Source: Synanceia verrucosa (taxonomy: Eukaryota > Chordata > Actinopteri > Perciformes > Synanceiidae). From it: a DNA stretch of 64,000 nt. The position numbers and the translations under genes are program-made. A model generated the notes under the pieces. The model saw only the letters and a program-made list of their open reading frames with translations, was not told where the DNA came from and ran no database searches. Shown here one piece after another: positions 13,169-25,760 of this stretch (the first letter of the stretch is position 1; each line of letters starts with the position of its first letter). The stretch lies in NCBI GenBank assembly GCA_029721515.1, contig CM056550.1:28984619-29048618 (forward strand), given 5' to 3'.

Positions 13169-14388
13169 GGTGGGTGTGGAGGTGTGGAGGTGTTTCTGGT
13201 AACTACAAATATTTTGGTTTTGGTGTCGGGGTGTGTCTGGCTTTTAAAAGAAGAAAAAAGGCTTTTTGAAATCCTGACTTTTCTCATCCATGTAAAGCTG
13301 AGATTATGAAGTGTGCAGTGTGTCCATGCAGAAGAGAGGAGGGGTAATTACCTTCATAAATCATGATGTGACAACATGGACGAGTGTCTGCTCCTATTCC
13401 TCCTTCTCTGCCTCGGCCTCTATGCGTTTGCCGTCACACCACAAGAGATGGAGGAAGGCTAACTGAAGTATATAAAGGATGCTTTGTTTCTTAAAGGTCT
13501 CTTATTGTAAACTGTGAGAGTCTCATGTTTTTTTTACGTGCAACAAAAATACTGTACAAGATGCTCAATCCACACAGAAATACTCAGAGCCTGTATTTGA
13601 ACAAGCCATCAGGGTGTCTGTAACGTTGTGATGTCACAAATCAACAGTGTTATCAGGCCGTTACACAATTATTAACGTTTACATTCTCAATGTGTCCCAG
13701 ATTGTTTCCAGTTGCAGTGAATGTGAATGACATCAGCTGACAGGAAGTTAATATGGACGCAAGCTGTTGCCTAGCAATGCATTTCTGTTGAGCATTTCAA
13801 AAGGAGTCTAAATGAAGACCCACAGTATGAGGAAAAATAAAGTGTTTCTTGAACATTAAAGTAGAAACCCAAAATATCAACCCAAAACGAGCATGTAAAT
13901 AACAACAGCGAGGGTACAATTGAGGAAGGGTGCTTGGTTAGTAGTTAAGGTGGAAAGGGCTAATAGCAAGGTAATGCCAGGTATTTAGGTAGAAGATGTA
14001 AGAACACAGTGCTGCTTTGTGTCTCTGCCACAAAAGAAACAAGGTGCTCTCTGTCCTGCTGCACACATCGCTAATAGAAACACATTAAGAGCAGCATGAG
14101 GCGAAATCCAGCTTCTCCCATTGTGTGTCTGAAGTCTGATTTCATTAGTGTGTGTGTGTGCAGCGTGCACTAAAATCCCAAGTGTGTGCATGCAGCAATG
14201 TGTCACAAATTGAATCCTGTCTAGATTAATGTTGTTAATTTATGTGTGTCTATGTGTGTGTGATTGTCCGTGTGTCATACCGTGATGCCAAGCAGTTAGC
14301 CACATCTGAAGAAGCTTGGCCTGCACTCTGCATGTTCCAGCGTGTTGCCCTGCATGTTTCCAGGAGCACGGCTTCCCAGAAGCCCTAA

Positions 14389-14431
<43 letters not shown>

Positions 14432-17400
14432 GGCATGTGCGTGCGCAGAGACACACCACGGAAACACACAGGAACTTTGGCTCAAGGGACTCTGGGAATG
14501 GGAATCCATGTGGGATTGCTGTGAGGACCAGATGTGTTTATGAGCATTGGAGTTGAGTTTCACCCTGGTTCGTGGAGACACACACACACGCACACACACA
14601 CATGGGTTAGGCCTACGGATGGAAACAAGCAGCACATGGGAACCTTGTCTGTTGAATAAAGGGAGTGCTGTCACATAGTGTGTGTAAATTTGCCCCAGAA
14701 TGCGCTGCATGACCGTCTTGTGACCGGCGTCAGTCATGTGAGATTTGGATTCAGGCTAAAAGCTGCTAACATGTCACTTTATATTTTTTTTTATGTATTT
14801 TCATGCAAGAAAGTAACCATTTAAATTCCTAGCATGTGTTCAGATACTGTGTTTTCAGAGACGTGTGCCTTCAGACTGGCCTGTCTATTTGGCATTAAAA
14901 TGTTAAAAAAAAAAAAGACTACAACTATGTATGATATATTTTGTAGAGTTGTTGATTTGCATTTTCCCAAATGTTTTCAACAATTTTCGTACCCAGAGAA
15001 ACCTGTAGTGATAATCCATAATGTTAATCATTACATTTGGTCACCTGTGTCACCATTAACTTTGTGGTTGTCAACCAGAAGCTGTCATAAACCTTTTGTC
15101 CAGTTTTAGCCATATTTTCATGATGTACTTTGTCATTTTTAAGTAGATATTTTTAAGCACATGATGGATGTTTTAGTCATCTGGATCTGAAGTTATCAGA
15201 GAAGCAGGCTGAGCATTCGTTAGCGGCAGCTTGGCTCTCAGCTCCTCTTCAGGCTGCCTCTCCACTCCTCCATGCACACAGGAGGCGAGAACCTGGATGC
15301 TGATTAGAAAATGAAATATGAGGGTTGCATGTGAGGTGAAAGAAAAACTAAATCTGATCCACAGTGTATGTGTAGCCTTAGGAACGCTATCTTTTGGCAA
15401 GCTGAACCTGAGTGTTTGCACCGCGGTTGTGTTTTGTTCTCCCTCAGCATGACCTTTGGCCCAGTGGTTTCTGTTGCCAGACTGCTGCCAGTCGACAGGC
15501 CAAACTCCCTTTTCTAGATACTCTTTTGTTATGGTGTCGTTGGGAGCAGCGCAGGGCGTGAAGGTAGTCAAACACAACACATGTCCTGGTTGTCCTGTCT
15601 TCAGTGTCAAGTTGCTTCACTTCGTTTCTGTTCTTTTCCTGTCATTGCTCCTCTTGTTTTTGTTGGTTGTTTTCATGCTCCTTCCTTTATTATACAGTGT
15701 GATAATACACTTGAGAACAGAGCACAGCCTGGCTAATCATCAACCGAGGCCCTCGTGAGCACAAATTCAACCGTGTCCCTGTGTGTGAGTAATCTTAACT
15801 CAGACGTGCACAGAGTGGAGGCTCAGCTGCTGGTGGGGTTGAGGGGTCATGGCTGAGGCTCACTTGAAGCATTCAGGAGCACCTGTCTGCCTCCTTTATG
15901 TAGTTTGGGAGGAAACATCCAGTTCTGACTCATAACAAAACCGGACTGTCACCTCCCTGCTGGTCAGCCATGTAATGGGATAATTAAAACAGAGCCAAAG
16001 AGTTGCTGGTCTGGTTTCCATAAGATGTGATTGTTTTGCGTTGGTAACGCTAACGAGGTGTTAGACCTCGTGGAGACGGTGTTAGAAAACGGATGAAGGT
16101 CTTGGTGTTCAGTATTTTTCCACCCCATACATTCAGCATCCCTGAAGCATTTAGAAATATTTGTAGCATTTGTTGACGTATTATCAACATATTAAACTCG
16201 AAGTTGTGTTGTATTATTGGTTGTTGTCGTCATAAGAACAGTTGATATTTGAAATCATCTGTTGAAACTTTGGTTTCTTAAAGGTATGCCCTGCAGGATT
16301 TTTCCTTTTAAAAGAGAAAAACGAATTAAACAGATTTTTTGAGGCAGATGCCGATATCCACATTTAGCAGGAAAAACATCAGATAATGATTAATCAGCCG
16401 ATAATAATTTTTTAGGGAAAAATATTTTCGGTCCTTTTAATACTTGCAACAACGATATAAATTGAAGGTATAACTTTGATTTTACAACTTTCAACAACAA
16501 AGAATATAAATAAAATGTAAACATAAATGAGTTATGAAAGGAAATAAATGTCTGATCGCAGCATGCCCTTAAACGTTGAGCACTGAGCGTGTAGCCCGAA
16601 AAGTTGGGCACTGGGGAGTGATTAAGGTTGGTGCTCTATCTACTGGTTAAATATCACTAGGACACCATTTAATGACAGCACTGTTTCATGAAAATAATCG
16701 CCATGTAATCTACAAAATTCTGTCCAATGTTGATTATTTTAGGGATATAATTTGCCATCTGATTAATCGGTCGGGCCCTAATATTGATAGACAGATAGAT
16801 CCTTTTATTGTCATTCAGCATACACACCACAGGTGCACACATGAATGGAATTTCACTGCAAATGGCTCAGGTAGCAACGCTTAAGACACAAGTGCTCAAA
16901 ATTAAACAATAAAAAGTATAAAAAAAAAACAGGCAAACAGGAAGAAAAGACAGTGAAACAAACATTAAACAGTAATGAAGTGATAATAAGAATGCTGCAG
17001 ACAGTCTATTTACAGGTGTAAAGTGTTAAACGAGATTGTATATTTGTATTACGTCCTCATGGCTGCCAATATGGCGACAGCTGAGCCGGCGGCTTACAGC
17101 TAACATTGCTAACAGTGAAAACAACTCTTTAAGATAAGATGAGATAAAACTTTATTCATCCTGAAGGAAATTCTTCAGTTGCAAAACACAGTAGGAAATG
17201 TAAACAGGCTTAAAAACGATTTTAAAGGGTATAAACAGTGCAGAATAGTGCAAAAACCAACAATATAAAAACACTATAAGAACATTACAAGCTAGTCTGT
17301 CAGCTTAAAAGCACACATAAATCACAAATAAGAAAGCAGAATATGTGGAGAATTAGTGGAAAAAGAGAAGTTAACGTGCATCTTTGTGCAAGTCATGGTG

Positions 17401-20400
17401 CAATGATTTAGTATTACATGGGCCAGGAGTTTCAGCTCATTGTTAAACGTTCATTGTTCTTCTCTAGTAGGTCAAGCAGGGACATGCTGGTTTGCCTGAC
17501 ATTTGAACATCTTTAAAAGAATCCAAGTATTTAACTTTGATTGCTCTCTTGTTCTTCATATCTAATTACTCGAGCTTTGATATGGTGGCCATGCTTGGTA
17601 GTAATCATGGTTACAGTGGAATCAAACTGCAGGGCTGCAGCTCCAGAACAAAACGGCTGTGCCAGGCAGTGTTCACTCCATAAGAGCACTCCCTATTTAA
17701 ACATTTATCAGGCAGGCACAATCATGTACAGCTAATTCTTCCTTCTCTTCTTTATCCCTTCTTTCCATCTGCCTTCTTTTTGCTAGTTCACCAACCACCT
17801 TTTTGTTGGTTTCACCTGTTTCCCTCACACCTTTCTTCTGTTCATTTTAGTCTGTTCTGCCTCATTTCTACAGTCCTCACAATCAGCCTCGCCATAATAC
17901 AAACAGTAACAGTAGCTTCAGACTGCAGTCACATCCACAGCGTGCCTTTTGGGCGACCCATAAATGGAAACGTTTATTTCGTTGCTTCTTTGTGGTTTAT
18001 TGAGATTTTCACTGCCAGATCACCAGTAAACCAGGCCTTGAATGCCAGTAATTGAATACCACGCAGACAAATTCAAAAGTTGCTTGTTTATTGGACAGAG
18101 AGTCTTGGTAAACTGTCATCTGCGAGGTTGCATATTTGGGAAGCACGATGTTGTCAAAACATCTAATTCCAGTTCCTGTAATCTTAGTTAAACATGATGG
18201 ACTCTTCTGTTCCAGCAATTTATAGAGGAGCCATTTCATATCAACAGGCTACTTTTAACCTCCATTTGTCTTGTTCATCTGGGCTCGGCCAACATTCATC
18301 CTCTTTAGCCCATAAAATAATGCTCTTTTTGGGGTTTCCTGTCAGTTGTTGGGTCTCTTGCACTGTATTCAGACCTGCTTTGTCACCAGCTGTTGCCAGG
18401 TTTAAATGGCATTATTCTCACATTCCCAAACAAACCAAACAAAAGGAATGTACATATTAACATGGATGATGATGTGAACACACCCAGAACAAGTCCAGAC
18501 CTGATGCTGGTGAACCTCAGCATCCTCTCACCCATCTAGCACTTAACCATCAGTTAGAAAGAGGTGCAGTCAACAGCTTCTCTTTTGTCCATGTCCTGCT
18601 ACTCCTTTTTTCCTCAACCCTAATTGAGAGATAATATTTTTTCAGTATTGCACAGATGGGTGGGTATTGGCAAGGACTTAACGGTACGATACGTAACACG
18701 ATACTTGTGTCACAATACAGTACATCATTGCAATATCATGATATTTGTGATATATTGTGATATTCTGCATAGTTCACCACTTTAACACGGTAACTTCGAT
18801 AACCCTATATACACATACATATACACATTGGACCTGAATAAACAGCTGATGCTGATTTGTGTTCACAGTTTTAATTTTAGCAATGGAACATTTTTCATAC
18901 AATATGTACTGTTTGGGGCAGGGGCACAGATGAGATTTTTGAACTGGGTTATTCTGTGTAATTTGGCCTTAAATAATGTTCATCATCAATATTTATTATT
19001 ATCATTATTGTTCATTCCTGATTATTTAAACTCAATAAGATATTTTTGTGTAATTTGGGCTTTATCGTGGTAGACATAGTAGACAGTGGTCTGATGATGA
19101 TCAACAGACACAGGCTGATACCAGTTCCTCTTTAGGACCCTGGGGAGTGAGAGTTTGCCGGAAGTCGGAACTTGGCGTTTAGTGCTCCCAGCACTTCCCA
19201 GCTTTACAACATACAACAAAACATGTAGCTGCTGTTTGTGTCAGTAGCAGATAGCATGAATTCCATGTCAGATTGGTGAGATAAATCCGACTTTCCATCT
19301 TCACGGGCTCCCAATGCTGCTGAAGTAAACCCTCTGTTTTACCGGCAGTGTTGAATGTAATGAAACAATAGCGGTGCATTAGTCGCTGAAATTCTGAAAT
19401 TCTTTGACTGCCTCGCTCACCACAAAAGCTGCACAGTGCAGTAGCGGTACAGCAACACCTAGCGGGGCAGAAGTGCGGAAGTCATTCTGGATTTATAATC
19501 AGCCCAAAATGTGATTTTTATTGGGGTTGAAAAAAAATCTATTTTAAGAAATTAAAAATCTATACAATATTGGAAGACAAAGTATCGCGATATATTGCCA
19601 TATCAATATTTTTTCTCACCCTAGTTCAATCGAACAGCATAGATTTTATGAAAACAGCGAACAAAACACAGAATCGTTGCCTGGTGGCTTGGCTGAGCCA
19701 TCCATGCAGACGCCTCGTCTTGTTTTTGCAGTTGTTCACCATGTGTTGTTCTGCAGCTTGACAGACTTGGTGAGGTAAAGAGGAAACATTTTTTGACACT
19801 CACACTGAACAATCACCATCAGCACTGTGTTACAGTGGATTATACCTCAAATACAGACATTAGATTTCATCATGGTCTTTAAAACTCGTCCACAGATGTT
19901 GTCAGATTTAAGATGAATGGAAACTGACAATTATTTTCATCACTGATTAATCTGTTGGTAATTTTTCCTCAATTGTTTGATTTATAAAATGTAAGAAAAT
20001 GGTAAAATGTGACAGTCAATTCCTAAATATACTCAGAATGATGAATAAATTCTCAAATAGCTGGATATGAATTTAACAGTTCTAACTTATCAATTAATTG
20101 ACACAGCTCCAGTGAAAAAGCGAGTTAGGTGCTGCATGCTTCACTGTGATCACCGGGTATCGCAAATCTCTTGACACAGTTTGCTGCAAGTGCCGAGTTG
20201 GAGTGTGTGAAGCCACAGACAGAGTGGGAAGTGAGAGAAAGCTGGAGAAGAGAGAGAAAACAAGACACTTTATGGGTTCATCCTGCGGCAGGAATAATCA
20301 TTCTTATTGTGATGAATAGAACTAATACTGTTGAACATTTGCAGCAGCATCACATCAAACCTGTCCACTCTGTCAAAAGGACAAAGAAAGCTCTGATGTA

Positions 20401-23400
20401 GATTTGACCAGATTTGGCTTTTGACTTAGAGATATTTCCATAAATTCAAACAATAATAAAGAAATTGCCTGTGAAATATCCAGCTAGAACTTAACAGCAA
20501 TAAGTTGCTCAGTGTTACCTGAGTGTCTTTGGCTCAGTTCAGTTAGAAACAAGCTGATAGTTTTTCATTTATTGCAAAATTGCAAAAAAAGTTAGAATTC
20601 TCATGACAGCTGGATGGAAACTGTGTTTGTGCTTGGCGTTGGCTAGAAGGAAGCACAGAGGTGAGCGTCACATGGCAGAGGTCAGCAGGGGTCACTGGAC
20701 GTAACTGGACGCTCCGTAGAAGTATGCAGGAGGACAGGCAGCTTCTTTTCTCAGCCTGGCTCACACGCTTGATGTTTCTGAGGAATGCAGTTGGTTCAGA
20801 CTAGAAATAACTCTGCTGATCCGTGTTTGTGGACAAACATGCACGTATGTACACAAACGGAGGAGTGTTTAAGGTTTGTGGAGCCTCACCACAGGGCCGG
20901 ACCGGGTAGGGCTTAGAGGTGGTCGCTGTCTGTTGGCTTCACGAGCTTCACTCTGGGCTCGACAAACAGATCTTGGGAGGGGGGGAGGTCGACGTGACCA
21001 CGGAGTCGGTTCTGCAGCCCTGTCCCGTCAGCAAGAGAAGATCCGCACTATTTCCTCCTGACAACAGTCGCCATGGCAACCCCTCTCAGTTGGCTCTGTT
21101 TAGAACACAAACTCGCTCTCACTGTCTGTCCATCTGTGTATCTTCAGTAAATGGCTGGACATTCATGCTGTAACACACACATACGCACACACACTTCATC
21201 ATACACTGAAGGTCCTGTGCAGCTTTTAACATCGGCTTGTGTTTTCTGAATAGACCGTTTGTCTTTCTCAGCAGGAGAAACATGGCAGTTGATATTGTTT
21301 TATTTTTCCTTTTGTTTCCTTCTGTATCTAAATGATCCAGCTGGCTTATCAACCAGCTCATAAAGCCTGCAGGCAGCCATTTGTTTGGGTCAACTGAGGT
21401 GAGTTACAGCTTATAGTGGTATGGAGACAAGGGGTGGGTGATATATATCGTTTGCGATAATATTGTCATGTTCTTGTTTTGACGAGGTGCAAATTTCCAT
21501 TATCGAGTATTTAAATTACTTCACCAAAAATATTGAAACACTCCTCACATCCACTTATTACACAGTGCAGCATCGCTCTCTGCACCATGGCAGGATTCAG
21601 TTACACGACTGGTGGGCCTACGTGATCACATGATTACACGACCTCTCTTTAGCATCCTCCTTGCAACCGTTTAGCAGCGCGTTGTGACGGCAGAGAGAAA
21701 ATGCAGACACCTCCAGTCCGTGAAGCTGCCGTTACTTCAGATGACTTAGTGTCGACTCACGCCTTTAGTGGTAAAAAGCTGTCAGCAGAAACTTTTTATT
21801 TTTTAAGCTCAGCGCTCAGAGCACTTCAAGTTGGGCACTCAGAAAATTAGTTTTTGAGCACTCTCATCGCTAAAAACGTGTTTGGTGGACACGACTGAAT
21901 ATTGTTATTGCTAAAATCCCCCAAAATATCAAGATACTTTTTTTTTTGCCCATATCGCCCACCCTTACCCCTCACGTGGTGTCTTGAGGTTGTTTTTGTT
22001 GTGCGGTTGAATGATGTACTTATCCATAATTAGTGTATTACTGCAGTAGATGATGGTCAGAGAAGCAGATGGGAGATGGATTAAGTATGTGCTGCTGTGA
22101 GGAGTCCTGCATCACCTAAAACACTATCTGTTTTAGTGTGACAGCCCCTTCTAACTGAACTGCATATGAAAATGGTCAGTACTGTTTTCATCAAGGAGTC
22201 TGGCTGTTTTGATGAGCACACATATAAGTTTCACTTCCTGTCATGTTAACCGCCGTAACTGTCTGACAAAGAAGCATAAATCTAGAAATGTTTAAATACA
22301 GCGCACATTTTAAACAGATATTGACTTTTTGTTAGTAGCTGGTAAATTTCTTTGATTCTGAGTGGTAACCCCTGTGCCGACCATCATCCACTGGAGATAA
22401 GACACTGGTTATGGAAAAGGACTCATACAACCCAAAACTATCTCTCTAACAGCACTGAACTAAATGTTATCAAAAATAGTGTCTCACCAAACCCACAGTT
22501 GTAGAGAAATGTGCACACGTCTTTTAACCACATGCAGTGATTTATTCATCCCAAAGACTCCTCCTCCTGGTCAAAGAGCCTGCTTTCTTCTGTATCTATA
22601 TACACTGCAGTGTCTTTCTGTCACTGCCTCAGTGCTGCGAGGAGTTACTCTGACACCAGGCTGCCTAAAATCACAGTAACCTGCTTCCTCAGTGCATGGC
22701 GCCATGTTTAATGTCTGTAGGAAGGTGCTTTTACCTTTCTCTGCTTTGTAATACCTTTGAAACTGCAGCTTTAATGCACTTTATGTCATATGTATCCTAC
22801 ATTTGCTTCCTGTTTGTTTGAGGGTGGTAGATATGTTTCTTTTTCATGTATGTGGACCAGAGCTGGAATAATACTCATACTGTCACCGCTGCCCGCTGAT
22901 GTTCAGCTTTGCTTTGATTGTTGAAGTTAAAACTTCAAGTCGGACCGTTTAGTCTCCAGCTCGCACAGTAGCAGTGAGTAACAGGCTGACGGTCAACAGC
23001 CATGTAAACTGATATGTTGCTATGGGAACACCATTGACTTAGTGGTTGATTTCACCTGTTGAACAGCTGTCAGGAGCAGCATCTGCAGCTCGTTTTTTCT
23101 TCCTTGCAGTGGTGATAGATCACACAGCATGCTCCAGATTCCAGTTTGGATCACTAGCTCACAGGATGGAGAATTGAAGAATCTCTTTGGTTTTCTGGTG
23201 AAATACAAAAATCGAGAAACACAAGTGGACAACACAAACACAGTGAACAAACGTAGTTCATCTACACATCTGCATCATGACAAACCAGCACAGCGTTAGA
23301 GAAGAGTAACTGAGGACCAAGGAGCTGAACTCTCTCTGCTCCTGACAGTATTTCAACAACCCCTACCTCGTGTTTCTGGATGCTCGAAAGCAATAATCCT

Positions 23401-25558
23401 GTCCATTGATGTTTCCATAGCAACAGATACACTGCCATACCCAGAACTCAGATTTTAAACATATGGTGAAGGTCAGTTTAATCCAACATTGATTCTGTGC
23501 TGTGGTTGAAACCACTTTGTTATAGATGGATATTTATTTAAGATAATCCTTCCAATCGGTCCACCAATGGGGAAATTTTCATGATGTTCCATCAGGGATA
23601 GAGCAACATTACAATAAATAATCTTTACACAAAATATGAACCGGGACAGAAGTAAACAAGTAGAACAAGTTGAAAAATATGTCAAAATAAAAAGTAAACA
23701 AACTAAGTTTGTGAACAAATGGAAATTAACCAAACGTTTCGTACTGTTGCACCCCTGATGTGGACCATCATGAAATACATGCTGACAGGTCTGTTGAAGC
23801 TTTTATCAGTGAGGACGTGGATCAGGTCCTCTTCCTCTGTGGGTCGATACCGTCTGCATCTCTGGCTCTGCCCAAGGTCCTCTATAAAGACAATAACTGC
23901 TGCTCAGAGGTGTGATGTGTCATTTTATGGGCGGAGGAGTGTGAGGTGGCCTCCCTCCCACCTTTCTTGGTTTGGTCTACCGCTAAACACAACGCAGAGC
24001 GCAGGTGTGTGTTTCTACCTGCTCATCTGTTCAGAGTCAGAATGAGGCCTCAGTAGGCATCCTGAAAGGTCACATGTCAGCAAACTTCCATTCCTGGTCA
24101 GTAAGCAAAGAGCCAGGAGGGCCTTAGCATTTGTTTTCCACCTGAGCTCCAGTCACATAGACTCTTAACTGATCAGAGCTTTAAGACCCCCCCCCCCCAG
24201 CCAGCAGCTGATCGCCTAGAGCAGGAAGGATCACAGAGGTCACCTCAGCATACCAGGGTGTCTCTTTACCACAGGAAACGGCCACAGAGATATGAGCCAG
24301 TGTTTCCTGTCCAGAGCGCACAGTGGGCACTCACCTTTCATAACAGTATGTCACTCTGAGGACCTCTAAGCCTGTCCAGGCTGCCTCGCTCTACACTGCA
24401 TATCCACAGCACCAACCTGCAGCCGCAGCACTTTTAGGGGATAAAACGGTCTGATTACACCCCTCAAGGGAGGAACGGTGTTCTCGGCACAGTGTTGTTT
24501 TTCTGAAGGCTGCATGTCACAATCTGAGCATCTAGAGTGATGGAGCCAAGGGTCGACACGGCTCTACTTAACTCAGCTGTTTAGTTTTCTACCAGCAAAA
24601 GTTGTGGATATTAGCTGTCCAGTCGAGCTTCTGAGTGAGCTGAGTCAATACCACAAGGACATCCTGTAGGAGCTAGGGCTGTGAGAAAGTACAGAGTGAC
24701 GCAATGCTCTGTTTTGTGATGCTCTGTCGAGCCTTGAAACTTGTTTTTCCAACATGATGCTGGTGCTTACAGTGGGCTCTGCTGACAATAGTGAACAGTT
24801 TTCATGTAGAGTCGTCCCTGCCCTGCAAACAAATGGGTGAAAATACAATTTAACTGCAGCTTTTACACAATGTCATTGTTTTTAGCAAGCAAATGATTAA
24901 AAAAAGGAAACCACTGTTTTCATTTAATAGTTTACATTCAACCCAGTCAGTACTTTATTTCATTTATGGAAGTGTGTTCTTTATACTTTTCTTAAAATTA
25001 TAGTCACAATAAATGTATTGTCTTGTTTACAGACATTAAACACCAGGGTCAGTCTGGTCATCCAGCCTCTTCCTCTTTTCAGCATGTGAACATTTTTGTG
25101 TCCAGTACTCATGAGTGACTGCAGCAGCTGATTCATGGAGCCGATGACTCTGTATTCCTGAAAATGACCCCCTCACACACACTTAACCTGAATCTGCAGA
25201 AAATATGTGGACATTTTAATGTAATGCCAGTGAAAGTCTTCTCTAACCCCAGGAGTTGAAGCTTTTTTTCCTCCATTGCTGTGGCGTGGTGATGCTGCTG
25301 TCAGCCTCTCTGCTCAGGCCATCATTTTCAGATGATAAGCCTCCTGGTCACAACACGACTCCACCTCTGCCTCCCCGTGGAGTACAGTAGCTTGTTGTTT
25401 TCCTGCTGGCACAAATGGATGACGACAGGAGGAAGGGGGCTGAGGGGCAGCGAGTGTGAGAGTAGCAGGGTTGATGAGGATGAAGATGAAGGCTCAGTGT
25501 TTCTGACTTAGCCAAACGTGTTGTTCACATGGCCTGTTTTGCTGTGAGCTGTTTTTGG

Positions 25559-25624
<66 letters not shown>

Positions 25625-25725
25625 CACTGAAGGATCTCCTGGCAGCAGAACAATAACACTGCTGGTACAAAGGAGGGTCGAGCAGGTTAGAGCACAGGGG
25701 ATCCATGAAGGCCAAGGAGACTTGG

Positions 25726-25760
<35 letters not shown>
